Assembly: GCA_029974925.1 (NCBI GenBank)
Contig: JARKQH010000069.1
Span: 1-40,810, forward strand
Direction of reading: 5' to 3'
Source: Verrucomicrobiota bacterium
Lineage (GTDB): Bacteria; Verrucomicrobiota; Verrucomicrobiia; Limisphaerales; UBA8199
DNA: 40,810 nt
Part shown: positions 9,063 through 17,544 of the stretch, one piece after another
Numbering within the stretch: position 1 is the stretch's first letter
Layout: every line of letters begins with the position of its first letter
Notes under the pieces: model-generated
The model's database searches: none
What the model was told of the DNA's origin: nothing
What the model saw: the letters and a program-made list of their open reading frames with translations, nothing else
Program-made: the position numbers and the translations under genes

Positions 9063-9986
9063 GTGCTGCGTCAGCCCAGCCATAAAATACTGGCCTTGAG
9101 TCTGCTGGCCGCCGTGTTCCTATGGGGCGCCAACAACGCGGGGACCAAACACTTGGTGGAAACGTGGCCGCCCGCGTGGACGGGCGGGTCACGGTTTTTC
9201 CTCGCGGGGTTGCTGCTGCTGGCGGTGCTGCGGCATACGACGTGGCTGGGGAAGGCTTCGAGCCCGCGGCCGGGATTGGAACTTCAGCTCTGGCTGCGCG
9301 GGGGACTGAGCCTGGCCATCTATATCGTGGTTTTCAACTCCGCCCTGCGTTACACGGCCGCCTCGCATGTTGCGCTCTATCTGGGGGCTTCCCCGGTCTG
9401 GGCCTTGCTGTGGGAGGGGCATTCCGCGACCACGTGGGACGGTTTCCGTCGCTACCTGGCGGCGGGTCTGGCGCTGGCTGGGGTGGCGATTCTATTCTGG
9501 CCTTCGCTGAGCCACACGAATGCAAACTGGGTTGGTGAGACGCTTGGCCTGGCGGCCAGTGTGCTGTGGACCCATTACGGCCGCCAATGCCGAATCCTGG
9601 GCGCGCAGCTTTCGGGGCCGGAAGTCAGCGCGCACGGCATGTGGCGGGCGGGGCTGATTTTGCTGCCGTTCGGGGCGGTGGAGTTGCTGAAGACGGGGCT
9701 GGTTCTGCGGCTCGACCTGGTGCTGACTCAGGCTTACTGCATCGTGGCGGGCGGCGTGGTGGCGTTTGCCATCTGGAGCAACGCCCTTCGGCATTGGCAC
9801 ACCAGCCAGGTGCTGCTGTTTAACAACCTGATCCCGCTCAGCACCATGGCCTGGGCGTGGGTCCTGCTCGGCGAAAAAGTCACTCCCACCTTTTGGCTGG
9901 CGATGGTGTTCGTCATCGGAGGCGTTCTGCTGGGCCAGGCGAACTGGGAGAAGTTGCTTCCCGCCAGAACCGTTCCGCCGGAATAG
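9063..9986 (+). CDS. EamA/DMT-family transporter
   Basis: A roughly 307-residue protein with about ten hydrophobic segments arranged as two EamA repeats: FLWGANNAGTKHLVETWPP opens the first, and a second repeat ends with WVLLGEKVTPTFWLAMVFVI. These drug/metabolite transporters usually export amino acids or other small metabolites; the substrate here cannot be told. The open frame extends far upstream but that part is antisense to the opposite-strand gene. No ATG occurs near the conserved start. GTG 9063 gives a typical N-terminus, and TTG 9033 with an upstream GAGGA is an alternative, so the start is uncertain by ten codons. Confidence 0.85.
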   Translation: MLRQPSHKILALSLLAAVFLWGANNAGTKHLVETWPPAWTGGSRFFLAGLLLLAVLRHTTWLGKASSPRPGLELQLWLRGGLSLAIYIVVFNSALRYTAASHVALYLGASPVWALLWEGHSATTWDGFRRYLAAGLALAGVAILFWPSLSHTNANWVGETLGLAASVLWTHYGRQCRILGAQLSGPEVSAHGMWRAGLILLPFGAVELLKTGLVLRLDLVLTQAYCIVAGGVVAFAIWSNALRHWHTSQVLLFNNLIPLSTMAWAWVLLGEKVTPTFWLAMVFVIGGVLLGQANWEKLLPARTVPPE

Positions 9987-10038
9987 GCGGTTTCCGGGAG
10001 GCTTTGCTCTCGAAGCGGGAAGGCGCGTCCGCGTTGGG

Positions 10039-13000
10039 TCAACGAAACGCGGCCCGTTGCAGCGCCTGAAGCCGAACCGGGCCCAAGAGGCCCGACTCGA
10101 GCAGGGGCGAGTCTTTGGACCAGCCCTTCCAGGGGGTGAACGTGATGCGGCCGGTGGGGCTGGGCTTGCCCTCGACAAGCCACTGCGGCCAGTTCGCCAG
10201 GACGCGCCCGCTCTGCAAATGGGCCGGACGCCATTCACAGTCCTCCGGCAGGAACTCGTCGCCGATAAGGCGGTTGACCCACAGATTCGCAACCTGGATT
10301 TCGAGGCGGTTTGGGCCGGGAATGGCGGCCTTCGTCACCTCCACTTCGAACGGCGGTTTCCACACAATGCCGAGGTCCTGTTCGTTGAGGAGGACCCGTG
10401 CGATGACCGCGACCCGTCCCAAGTCCAGGCGCAAGAGCCGGTCCGGTCCTGCAAAATCGGAAGGCAGTTCGAACGTGGTCGAATAAGTTGCGGTGCCGGA
10501 AAAGTACTTTACGCCGGGGTCTGAATGCCCGGTCCATGAAATCAACTGGTCGAGCCGGATTTGAGTTGGCGCTCCGGAGTTGGAGGGGAATTGCACTGTC
10601 CAAGGCCCCGTGATCTCCACCGGCTTGGGCAACGGACCGACGCTGGCCCGGCGCACGGCCGCCTTGGCGGTGGTAAGCGAGTATTCGCCCGGTTGGGCGG
10701 TTGTGAGCTCGAGGGAGTTATCAGGGCCCCACTCCAGGTCCGCAGCCGGCCGGGGGCGTCCGTCGAGATGAAGAGCCGACACGGGGTCCGCTTCCCGCGC
10801 AGGCTTGTGGAAAACGACAAATGCCGAGCCAGCGGGGCCCAAGGCAAGGGGGACAAGGGTGTGACTGCCCGCGGACCGCCAGGCGGGAATGGCGCGGGAA
10901 CGTCCCGTCTCCGGGTCCCAAAGCTCGGGCGCCTTGCCCGTTACGCGAAACTTGCACTCGGCAGTGACCGGATGCGAATTGGAGTTGGCGACGAAGTAAA
11001 TGTCCGCGTCGCCGACACGCCGATGGATGTGGCGCAGGGGAATGCCGTGAACGGGAGCGAGTTGCTCGAAGTCGGGCGGTATCCCGAGGTCTGCCAGGAC
11101 CTCCTGAAGCGCCTTGCCCCACACCACCCGGCCTTTGCCGAAACGATGGTCCCGCACCCGGTGGCCATCGGTGTCGCCCCAGAGCTCCTTCGCCATATTC
11201 TGGACGTCGTGGTCGGCTTGGGGGAAATCCGCCAGGCTGGGTGATTGCAGCGGCGGGGGGCCCACGACCGTGGCGCCGCCGGCGACCAGGTCCCTGAGCT
11301 TGCGGAGCAATGCCGGGGTCATGGTTCGGACTGGCGGAAGGGCCAAAACGCGGTAGCCCATGCCGTCCGGCAGTGTCAGCCAGCCGTTGCTGGCGGACAT
11401 GCGGTCCATAAACAAGCGGGGATGGATTACGTCGTAGTCGTAGCCGGGCGGCAGACTCGGGTCCAAATCCTCCGTTGAAGGCGGGCTGGCAAATGCGCTT
11501 TCGGTGGTCAGGTAACAGACATCGGCAACGAACCGGCCGGCCTGAAGCAGCAACTGGCAGCGGGCGAGGTATTCGTGCCAGGGTTTGGAAAAGTCCCACC
11601 ACGTTTGGGTGCGTTCGTATTGGATGCCCCATTGTCCCATGGCCATGCCGGGCTTGCGGTCCAGCCACGGCTGATGGGCGAAGCGATGGAATACAAACCA
11701 GTTCACTCCCGCGCAAAACATGCCGTCGCCCAGCGCTTTCAAACCATAAGGATGATTCTGCCAGGTGGCGTCCTGCGGGTAGGCGGTAAAGGCCTCGGCC
11801 GCGACCCGGCGCCGGCCGGCGGTGTGCGCGGCGGAGGCCATGCTTTTGGAGAGGCTGTGACGGGAAAAGTCGTCTTTCTCGGTCCAGAATTCACTCATGG
11901 GCACGTCCGCCTGCGCCCCGTAGAGGAGGTTGTCGAACGGCCCATTTCCATGGCCCTGGATGAGCACCTGCAACCCGCGCGCCCGGGCGAGTTGAACCAT
12001 CTGCGCGGCGTAATGCTCCGCCTGCAGGTCCGCAATCGTGCGCCGGATATCCCATAAGAAGCGCTCGGATTCCTCCGCTCCCGCCACCACCCGGCCGGTC
12101 ATGGCCGGCAGCCAAGGCAGGGGGTCGTAGCCCCGCCGTTTGTGAAACTCCTCCCGAAAGCCCGGCGTCCAGTTCTGAAAGCCGACTTCCCAGCTATCAA
12201 TGAACATCGTGCTGAATACGCGCCCGGCGGCGGGGCCCGCCTCGTCGGCCAGTTTGGCGACAAAGGCTGCAAAATGCCTGGCGGCTGCGTCCCGGCTCAG
12301 TTTGTCGCATTCCAGTCCGCGCGCTTCGGGCCGCGCCGGGTTGTTCGTGCGGCCGGTGGGGGCATGCCCCACCCGTAGAACGGTCCATAGGCCAGCCGGC
12401 ACGTTCCACGTCAGCCGGCCGGCGGGGTCCATTCGATCGGTCAAGTCAACGACTTGGGCCGCATCAACCCGTCCGTAATCCGGCACCGGGCGCTTTCGCC
12501 AGGGTTCGACAAAATCCACCGGATGCATTCGGCCCATGCCCGCTTTAGTTGAGAAAGTCGGGATGCGGAACCGGGGACCCAGGTCCAGTTCGGCAATTTC
12601 AAGCGGTTTGGCCGCGGTCATGGCGCGGGTTATGACGAAGCGGAAATAGCGCGCTGACACTTCCGGGAATTCCACGGACAGCTCGCTGCGGTTGCACACG
12701 AACTCGCGCACCGTGCGAAAGGAGCGGCCGTTGTCCGAAACCTGCACTGCGCCCTCGAAGGGGGGCGTGGCGCGGCTGACCGTCGCGGAGAGGTAACTTG
12801 CCGCGAAGGGCTCGTCAAAGGCGAGCTGGAGGAACGCCGGCCGCCGGGTTGGCGGCGTCAGCCGCACTGCAGTAGCCGGGTTTCCGTCGAGCAGGTGGCC
12901 ACCCTCGAACGAGGGCGCTTCGCTGGCCGTAATGCGCGGCTTGAAGCCGGGCACACGCGCACCGTCGCCCGCAATCGCGGGAAACGCCAGCACCACGGCG

Positions 13001-13629
13001 TCATGGGGGGGAAGCCGGGTTCCCTTGGTCAGCGGCGGGAGGAAGTCCTCGAAACGCGCGGGGCCGGTCAGGTTGGTCCAACTGCAAACGACCTTGCGCA
13101 TTGCCCAATCCGGCTCGACCCACGGGCCGCCGCTGCCGCACCACCCGGGGGCGTTATGCACGCCGATTTCGAGCCCCCAACGCTCCGCTTCCCGGACAGC
13201 GTGCCGGAAGAGACTGCGCCATTCCTCGCTCATGAACCGGACCGGTCCGGGCGGAATCTCGTGGGTGATGTCCACGACAATCGCGCCGCCGATTCCCACG
13301 CGCTGCATCGCCTCGAGGTCCGCGGAGATGCCCTCGCGGGTAATGTTTCCGTCCATCCAATGCCACAGCACCCAGGGCCGGTACGCCTTCGGCGGTTGGG
13401 CGAACTGCCGGCGCAAATCCTCAAGGTCCGGGCGCGGGTGTTCCAAGGCAAGGCTCGCTGCCCCGGGAACATCGGGCGAGGCGGGCGGGAAGGTCCGCGT
13501 TCCGGCGCTCGGGGAGGCTGCCGCCGCGGCTGGGTCGAGCGCCCCGCCGCAAGAAGGCGCCGGCAGCAGGAGCGCCAGCAGGAGGCCGCCACACAAAAGC
13601 CGTTCAAGTTGGCGGCGGGGCGGGCTCAT
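10039..13629 (-). CDS. GH106-like alpha-L-rhamnosidase, secreted or lipoprotein
   Basis: This is a 1196-residue exported glycoside hydrolase. The N-terminus has a hydrophobic signal ending LLPAPSCGG, a possible lipobox. The catalytic part starts with PWVLWHWMDGNITREGI and continues with GLEIGVHNAPGWCGSGGPW, characteristic of the GH106 rhamnosidase group. A discoidin-like segment (about 230-340, FLQLAFDEPF, AVQVSDNGRSF) interrupts it, and a GH2-type sugar-binding beta-sandwich closes the protein (YFSGTATYSTTFELP, LRLDLGRVAVIARVLLNEQDLGIVW). The activity is inferred to be release of terminal L-rhamnose from pectic or other glycans. Its ATG overlaps the stop of the upstream ABC-F gene in ATGA, implying translational coupling. 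Exact linkage specificity is not determinable. Confidence 0.85.
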   Translation of the reverse strand: MSPPRRQLERLLCGGLLLALLLPAPSCGGALDPAAAAASPSAGTRTFPPASPDVPGAASLALEHPRPDLEDLRRQFAQPPKAYRPWVLWHWMDGNITREGISADLEAMQRVGIGGAIVVDITHEIPPGPVRFMSEEWRSLFRHAVREAERWGLEIGVHNAPGWCGSGGPWVEPDWAMRKVVCSWTNLTGPARFEDFLPPLTKGTRLPPHDAVVLAFPAIAGDGARVPGFKPRITASEAPSFEGGHLLDGNPATAVRLTPPTRRPAFLQLAFDEPFAASYLSATVSRATPPFEGAVQVSDNGRSFRTVREFVCNRSELSVEFPEVSARYFRFVITRAMTAAKPLEIAELDLGPRFRIPTFSTKAGMGRMHPVDFVEPWRKRPVPDYGRVDAAQVVDLTDRMDPAGRLTWNVPAGLWTVLRVGHAPTGRTNNPARPEARGLECDKLSRDAAARHFAAFVAKLADEAGPAAGRVFSTMFIDSWEVGFQNWTPGFREEFHKRRGYDPLPWLPAMTGRVVAGAEESERFLWDIRRTIADLQAEHYAAQMVQLARARGLQVLIQGHGNGPFDNLLYGAQADVPMSEFWTEKDDFSRHSLSKSMASAAHTAGRRRVAAEAFTAYPQDATWQNHPYGLKALGDGMFCAGVNWFVFHRFAHQPWLDRKPGMAMGQWGIQYERTQTWWDFSKPWHEYLARCQLLLQAGRFVADVCYLTTESAFASPPSTEDLDPSLPPGYDYDVIHPRLFMDRMSASNGWLTLPDGMGYRVLALPPVRTMTPALLRKLRDLVAGGATVVGPPPLQSPSLADFPQADHDVQNMAKELWGDTDGHRVRDHRFGKGRVVWGKALQEVLADLGIPPDFEQLAPVHGIPLRHIHRRVGDADIYFVANSNSHPVTAECKFRVTGKAPELWDPETGRSRAIPAWRSAGSHTLVPLALGPAGSAFVVFHKPAREADPVSALHLDGRPRPAADLEWGPDNSLELTTAQPGEYSLTTAKAAVRRASVGPLPKPVEITGPWTVQFPSNSGAPTQIRLDQLISWTGHSDPGVKYFSGTATYSTTFELPSDFAGPDRLLRLDLGRVAVIARVLLNEQDLGIVWKPPFEVEVTKAAIPGPNRLEIQVANLWVNRLIGDEFLPEDCEWRPAHLQSGRVLANWPQWLVEGKPSPTGRITFTPWKGWSKDSPLLESGLLGPVRLQALQRAAFR

Positions 13630-15587
13630 TCCAATGCCTCGAGGCGGGTGGCTTCCTGTTCCCAGCGAGGGTTCAGTTCGGTCAGACGTTGCTGAATGTC
13701 CAGCAACTCGCGGTTTATCCGCACCGCCTGACCCGAATTATGGTAGGTCTCGGGGTTTTCGAGTTCGGCGACCAATTCACGGTGCCGGACTTCCAACTGT
13801 GCAATTTCCTCCTCGAGGCGGCGCACGACCTCCTGCTGGGCCCGGCGTTCGCGCGAGCGGGCCTGGCGCTGTTCGGCCTCCCTCCGCTTCTGGTCTTTAC
13901 GGGAGGGAGTGGTTGGGGCGGGCCGCGACGGGGGGTTGGCTGAGTCATGAGCTTGCGCCGCGCCGGCTCCCGAGGCTGTCAATGCGGCGCGGGCCGATTC
14001 GGCCTTGATCTTGTCGAGGTAGTATTCGTAGCCGCCGGGATAACGGGTGAGGCGGCCCGCGTTGATATGGACCACGTGGTTGGCCAGCACGCGAATGAAA
14101 TAGACGTCGTGGCTGATGAAAATGAGGGTGCCCTCGAACTGGTCGAGCGCGTAGGTGAGCGCGTCAATGCTCGACATGTCCAGGTGCGTTGTGGGCTCGT
14201 CCATGAGCAGGAGGTTGGGCGGGTCCAGGAGCAGCTTCACCAGCGCCAAACGGCTCTTCTCGCCTCCGCTCAAGACGCTCACCGGCTTGAAAACGTCGTC
14301 GCCGCGAAAGAGGAAGCACCCCAACAAGGTCCGCGCGAACTGCTCCCCCACCAATTGCGGCGTGTCCAGGGCCTCCTCCAGGACGGTTCGCTCCGGCTTG
14401 AGCATGTCCACCCGATATTGCGAGTAATAGCCGACCTTCACGTTGTGCCCGAGGGCGCGCGTCCCGCTCTGCGGCGTCAAAACCCCTGCCAGCAGCTTCA
14501 GCAGGGTGGACTTGCCGGCGCCGTTCGGCCCCACCAAAACGATGCGCTGGCCCCGTTCCGCTTCGAAATTCAGGCCACGGTAAACGACCCGGTCGCCGTA
14601 GGCATGGGCCACGTTTTCCAGTTTGATGACCCGCTGGCCGCTGCGCGGGGGTTGGGGAAACTCGAAGTCAATTTTGGCCTCCTCGCCCGCCGGGGCCTCG
14701 ATTCTCTCCATTCGTTCGATCTGCTTGAGCTTGCTCTGGGCCTGGGTGGCCTTGGTGTTCTTGGCGCGAAAGCGGTTGACGAACTCCATGAGGCGGGCGA
14801 TCTCGCGTTCCTGGTGTTTCCACGCGGCGATCAACTGCTGTTCCTGGGCCTCGCGCTGCTCGAGATAATCGTCGTAGTTGCCGCGGTAACGCCACAAGCG
14901 GCTCTGCCGGATTTCGACGATGCTTCCCACCAGTTGGTTCAAGAACTCCCGATCATGGGAAATGATCAGGATCGCTCCGGGATAAGTCTTCAGATAATCC
15001 TGGAACCAGAGCAGCGCCTCGAGGTCCAGGTGGTTGGTGGGCTCGTCCAGCAACAACAGGTCCGGTTCCAGCGTCAACAAACGCCCCAGGTGCGCCCGCA
15101 TCACCCATCCCCCGCTCATCTCCGCCGCCGGCCGGTCCAAATCCCCGGGCCGAAAGCCCAAGCCCGCCAGAATCTGGCGCGCCTTGGCCTCGAGGCGGTA
15201 GCCGCCGAGCTGGTTGAAGCGGTCATGGACATCATCGTGAATCTCCTCGGGATGCAGCGCTTCGAGAGGATGATCCGCTTCCCAAGCCTTCAGAATCCGC
15301 CGCAGTTTCACATATTCCGGCGTTACGGCGGTGGCCAGCTCGATGACCGTCTCGTCTCCCGCCGGCGCGCTTTCCTGGGGCAGGTAACCCAGCGACACCC
15401 CGCGCTCGAAGGTGATTTGCCCCGCATCGGGAGTGTCCAGCCCCAGAATAAACGAAAAGAGCGTGGTCTTGCCGGCCCCGTTCGGACCGACCAGCCCAAT
15501 CCGGTCCAGCCGGTTCACCTGCAGGGTCGCGTCGGCGAACAAAACCCGCTCGCCATACGCCTTGCGAATGCCTGACAACGTCAACAT
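13626..15587 (-). CDS. ABC-F family ATPase (ribosome-associated type)
   Basis: The 653-residue protein has two ABC ATPase domains and no membrane segments, the hallmark of ABC-F factors that act on the ribosome rather than in transport. Walker A motifs are GPNGAGKTT and GPNGAGKST. Signature and Walker B are SGGWVMRAHLGRLL...LLLLDEPTNHLD in the first domain and LSGGEKSRLALVKLL...LLLMDEPTTHLD in the second. A charged linker rich in Arg/Glu lies between them (about 235-300), and the C-terminus is a predicted coiled coil rich in Glu/Arg/Gln (about 555-650), as in Uup-like members. The subfamily (Uup, YbiT or antibiotic-resistance type) is not clear. It is co-transcribed with the GH106 gene by overlap. 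Confidence 0.92.
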   Translation of the reverse strand: MLTLSGIRKAYGERVLFADATLQVNRLDRIGLVGPNGAGKTTLFSFILGLDTPDAGQITFERGVSLGYLPQESAPAGDETVIELATAVTPEYVKLRRILKAWEADHPLEALHPEEIHDDVHDRFNQLGGYRLEAKARQILAGLGFRPGDLDRPAAEMSGGWVMRAHLGRLLTLEPDLLLLDEPTNHLDLEALLWFQDYLKTYPGAILIISHDREFLNQLVGSIVEIRQSRLWRYRGNYDDYLEQREAQEQQLIAAWKHQEREIARLMEFVNRFRAKNTKATQAQSKLKQIERMERIEAPAGEEAKIDFEFPQPPRSGQRVIKLENVAHAYGDRVVYRGLNFEAERGQRIVLVGPNGAGKSTLLKLLAGVLTPQSGTRALGHNVKVGYYSQYRVDMLKPERTVLEEALDTPQLVGEQFARTLLGCFLFRGDDVFKPVSVLSGGEKSRLALVKLLLDPPNLLLMDEPTTHLDMSSIDALTYALDQFEGTLIFISHDVYFIRVLANHVVHINAGRLTRYPGGYEYYLDKIKAESARAALTASGAGAAQAHDSANPPSRPAPTTPSRKDQKRREAEQRQARSRERRAQQEVVRRLEEEIAQLEVRHRELVAELENPETYHNSGQAVRINRELLDIQQRLTELNPRWEQEATRLEALE

Positions 15588-15751
15588 CGAGCGGCTCAGC
15601 TTACGAGGAAATCGGCCCCGAACTCAAGCGAGCCCCCCGCTTCTTTTCGCTCAGACTCCCACCCCGCGCAGAAGCGGAACGTTCGCCGCCGCCTTCATGC
15701 TTTATGTTCTCGCCTGAATAACGCCGTGGGTGAAACGGACGAAGCGGTGCC

Positions 15752-15780
15752 TTGACTCGCCCGGGGTGGCTGGTTCTATC
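15752..15780 (+). promoter_or_regulatory. Candidate sigma70-like promoter for the fucosidase operon
   Basis: TTGACT at 15752-15757 is followed by a 17-nt spacer and TCTATC at 15775-15780, about 78 nt before the GH29 start. The -35 matches the consensus in five of six positions and the -10 is weaker. This is pattern inspection only; sigma-factor preferences in this lineage are not known to me. Confidence 0.3.
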
Positions 15781-15857
15781 CTCCTGATCATGACTCACCA
15801 CCGCGGCATGGGGCGTTCTCAGGGCGCCGGGCCGGGTGGCGTTTGTCTGATGCACTT

Positions 15858-17537
15858 ATGAAAAACTTCTCACGTTTATTCGGCATCCCGCTGGCAGTCC
15901 TGTTTCTGACAACAAGCGCTTCTCCCGGGGCCGGGGAGGCGCGGGGCGGTGTCGAGGGGCGGAGCGAGGGGGACCGGCTGCAATGGTGGCGGGAGGCGCG
16001 GTTCGGCCTGTTTATTCACTGGGGGCCGGTGTCGCTGAAGGGGACGGAGATTGGCTGGTCGCGCGGGGGCGAACGGCGCGGGTATGGGTCAAAGGGTGAC
16101 CAGGTGACGGTGGAGGTTTACGACAATCTCTACAAGGAGTTCAATCCAACGAATTTCAACGCCCGCGAGTGGGTGGCGCTGGCGCAGGCCGCCGGGATGA
16201 AGTATCTGGTGTTCACGAGCCGGCATCACGACGGTTTCAGCATGTTCGACACGAAGGCCAGCGACTATAAAATCACCAGTCCGCTGAGCCCGTTCCGCCG
16301 CGACGTCGTCAAGGAGCTGGCCGAGGCCTGCCACGAGGCGGGACTTCGCTTTGGTCTTTATTATTCGCAACCCGACTGGCATCACCCCGACGCCTTTACG
16401 CCCGACCGGCACGAGCGGTATCTGGCCTATCTGAAGCAGCAGGTGACCGAGCTGTGCTCCAACTACGGCCGACTCGACATTTTTTGGTTTGACGGGCTGG
16501 GGAAGGCGGCGAAGGATTACGATGGAGAGAGCTTGGTGAAAATCATCCGCAGCCTGCAACCGAACATCATCATCAACAATCGCACGGGTTTGCCGGAGGA
16601 TCATGACACGCCCGAGCAGCGGGTGGGCAAGTATCAGGATCATCGGGCCTGGGAATCCTGCATCACCATCTGCCGGCAATGGGCCTGGAAACCGAACGAC
16701 GACATGAAGTCGTTGAGGGAATGCCTGCAGACCCTGGTGCTGTGCGCGGGCGGGGACGGGAACCTGCTTTTCAACGTCGGGCCGATGCCGGATGGGCGGA
16801 TCGAGCCGCGCCAAGTCGAGCGGTTGAAGGAGATGGGGGCGTGGCTGGCGAAGAACGGGGAGAGCATTTATGGCACGCGCGGGGGGCCGTGGAAGCCGAC
16901 CAAAGCTGTCGCCAGCACGCGCAAGGGAAACACGGTGTTCGTGCATGTGTTTCGCGCCCCTGACGGGCGGGTGGAATTGCCCGATATTCCGCGCCGGGTT
17001 AAAGCGGCGGCGCGGCTCGGCGGGGGGGCGGTCCAATGCAGGCAGCAGGCCGGCAAGCTGGCGCTGAGTTTTGACCCGGGGACGGCGGACGCCCTGGACA
17101 CCATTGTGCGGCTGGAGCTGGACGGCTCGGCAATGGATTTGCCGGCGCAGTCCCTTGCTCCCGACATCAAAGCCACAGCCTCGAACGTGTTTCAAGGCCG
17201 GACGGAGGATTACGGTCCGCAACACGCGTTTGACAATGACCCGGGCACGCGGTGGGCCACCGACGCGGGCACGAAACAGGCGTGGGTGGCGGCGGATTTG
17301 GGCAAGCCGCTGACGGTCGAGCGGATTCGCATCGAGGAGGCGTATGCGGGGCGGGTGCGGCGGTTCGAGTTCCAATATCGCGACGGGGAAACATGGAAGA
17401 CGATTTTCACCGGCACGCAGCTTGGCCAATGGTTTCAAAAACGGTTTGCGCCGGTGACGGCGCGGGAGTTTCGGCTCAACATTCTCGAGGCGAGCGAGGG
17501 GCCGACGATTGCGGACATTGAGCTGTTTGAGAAATAG
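15858..17537 (+). CDS. GH29 alpha-L-fucosidase with C-terminal discoidin (F5/8C) domain
   Basis: This 559-residue secreted enzyme removes terminal L-fucose with retention. The signal peptide is MKNFSRLFGIPLAVLFLTTS. GH29 landmarks are WWREARFGLFIHWGP (about 43-57), FTSRHHDGFSMFDT (about 119-132), LYYSQPDWHHPD, and the nucleophile region LDIFWFDG with D212; NLLFNVGPMPDG ends the barrel. Residues about 415-559 form an F5/8 type C carbohydrate-binding domain (DNDPGTRWATD, WVAADLGKPLTVERIRIEE). I chose ATG 15858 because it begins the signal peptide; an in-frame TTG at 15843 is less likely. It is followed after 7 nt by the DUF5703 gene, so they are one operon. Mode of action is family knowledge; the natural glycan is unknown. 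Confidence 0.93.
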   Translation: MKNFSRLFGIPLAVLFLTTSASPGAGEARGGVEGRSEGDRLQWWREARFGLFIHWGPVSLKGTEIGWSRGGERRGYGSKGDQVTVEVYDNLYKEFNPTNFNAREWVALAQAAGMKYLVFTSRHHDGFSMFDTKASDYKITSPLSPFRRDVVKELAEACHEAGLRFGLYYSQPDWHHPDAFTPDRHERYLAYLKQQVTELCSNYGRLDIFWFDGLGKAAKDYDGESLVKIIRSLQPNIIINNRTGLPEDHDTPEQRVGKYQDHRAWESCITICRQWAWKPNDDMKSLRECLQTLVLCAGGDGNLLFNVGPMPDGRIEPRQVERLKEMGAWLAKNGESIYGTRGGPWKPTKAVASTRKGNTVFVHVFRAPDGRVELPDIPRRVKAAARLGGGAVQCRQQAGKLALSFDPGTADALDTIVRLELDGSAMDLPAQSLAPDIKATASNVFQGRTEDYGPQHAFDNDPGTRWATDAGTKQAWVAADLGKPLTVERIRIEEAYAGRVRRFEFQYRDGETWKTIFTGTQLGQWFQKRFAPVTAREFRLNILEASEGPTIADIELFEK

Positions 17538-17544
17538 GCGCCGG

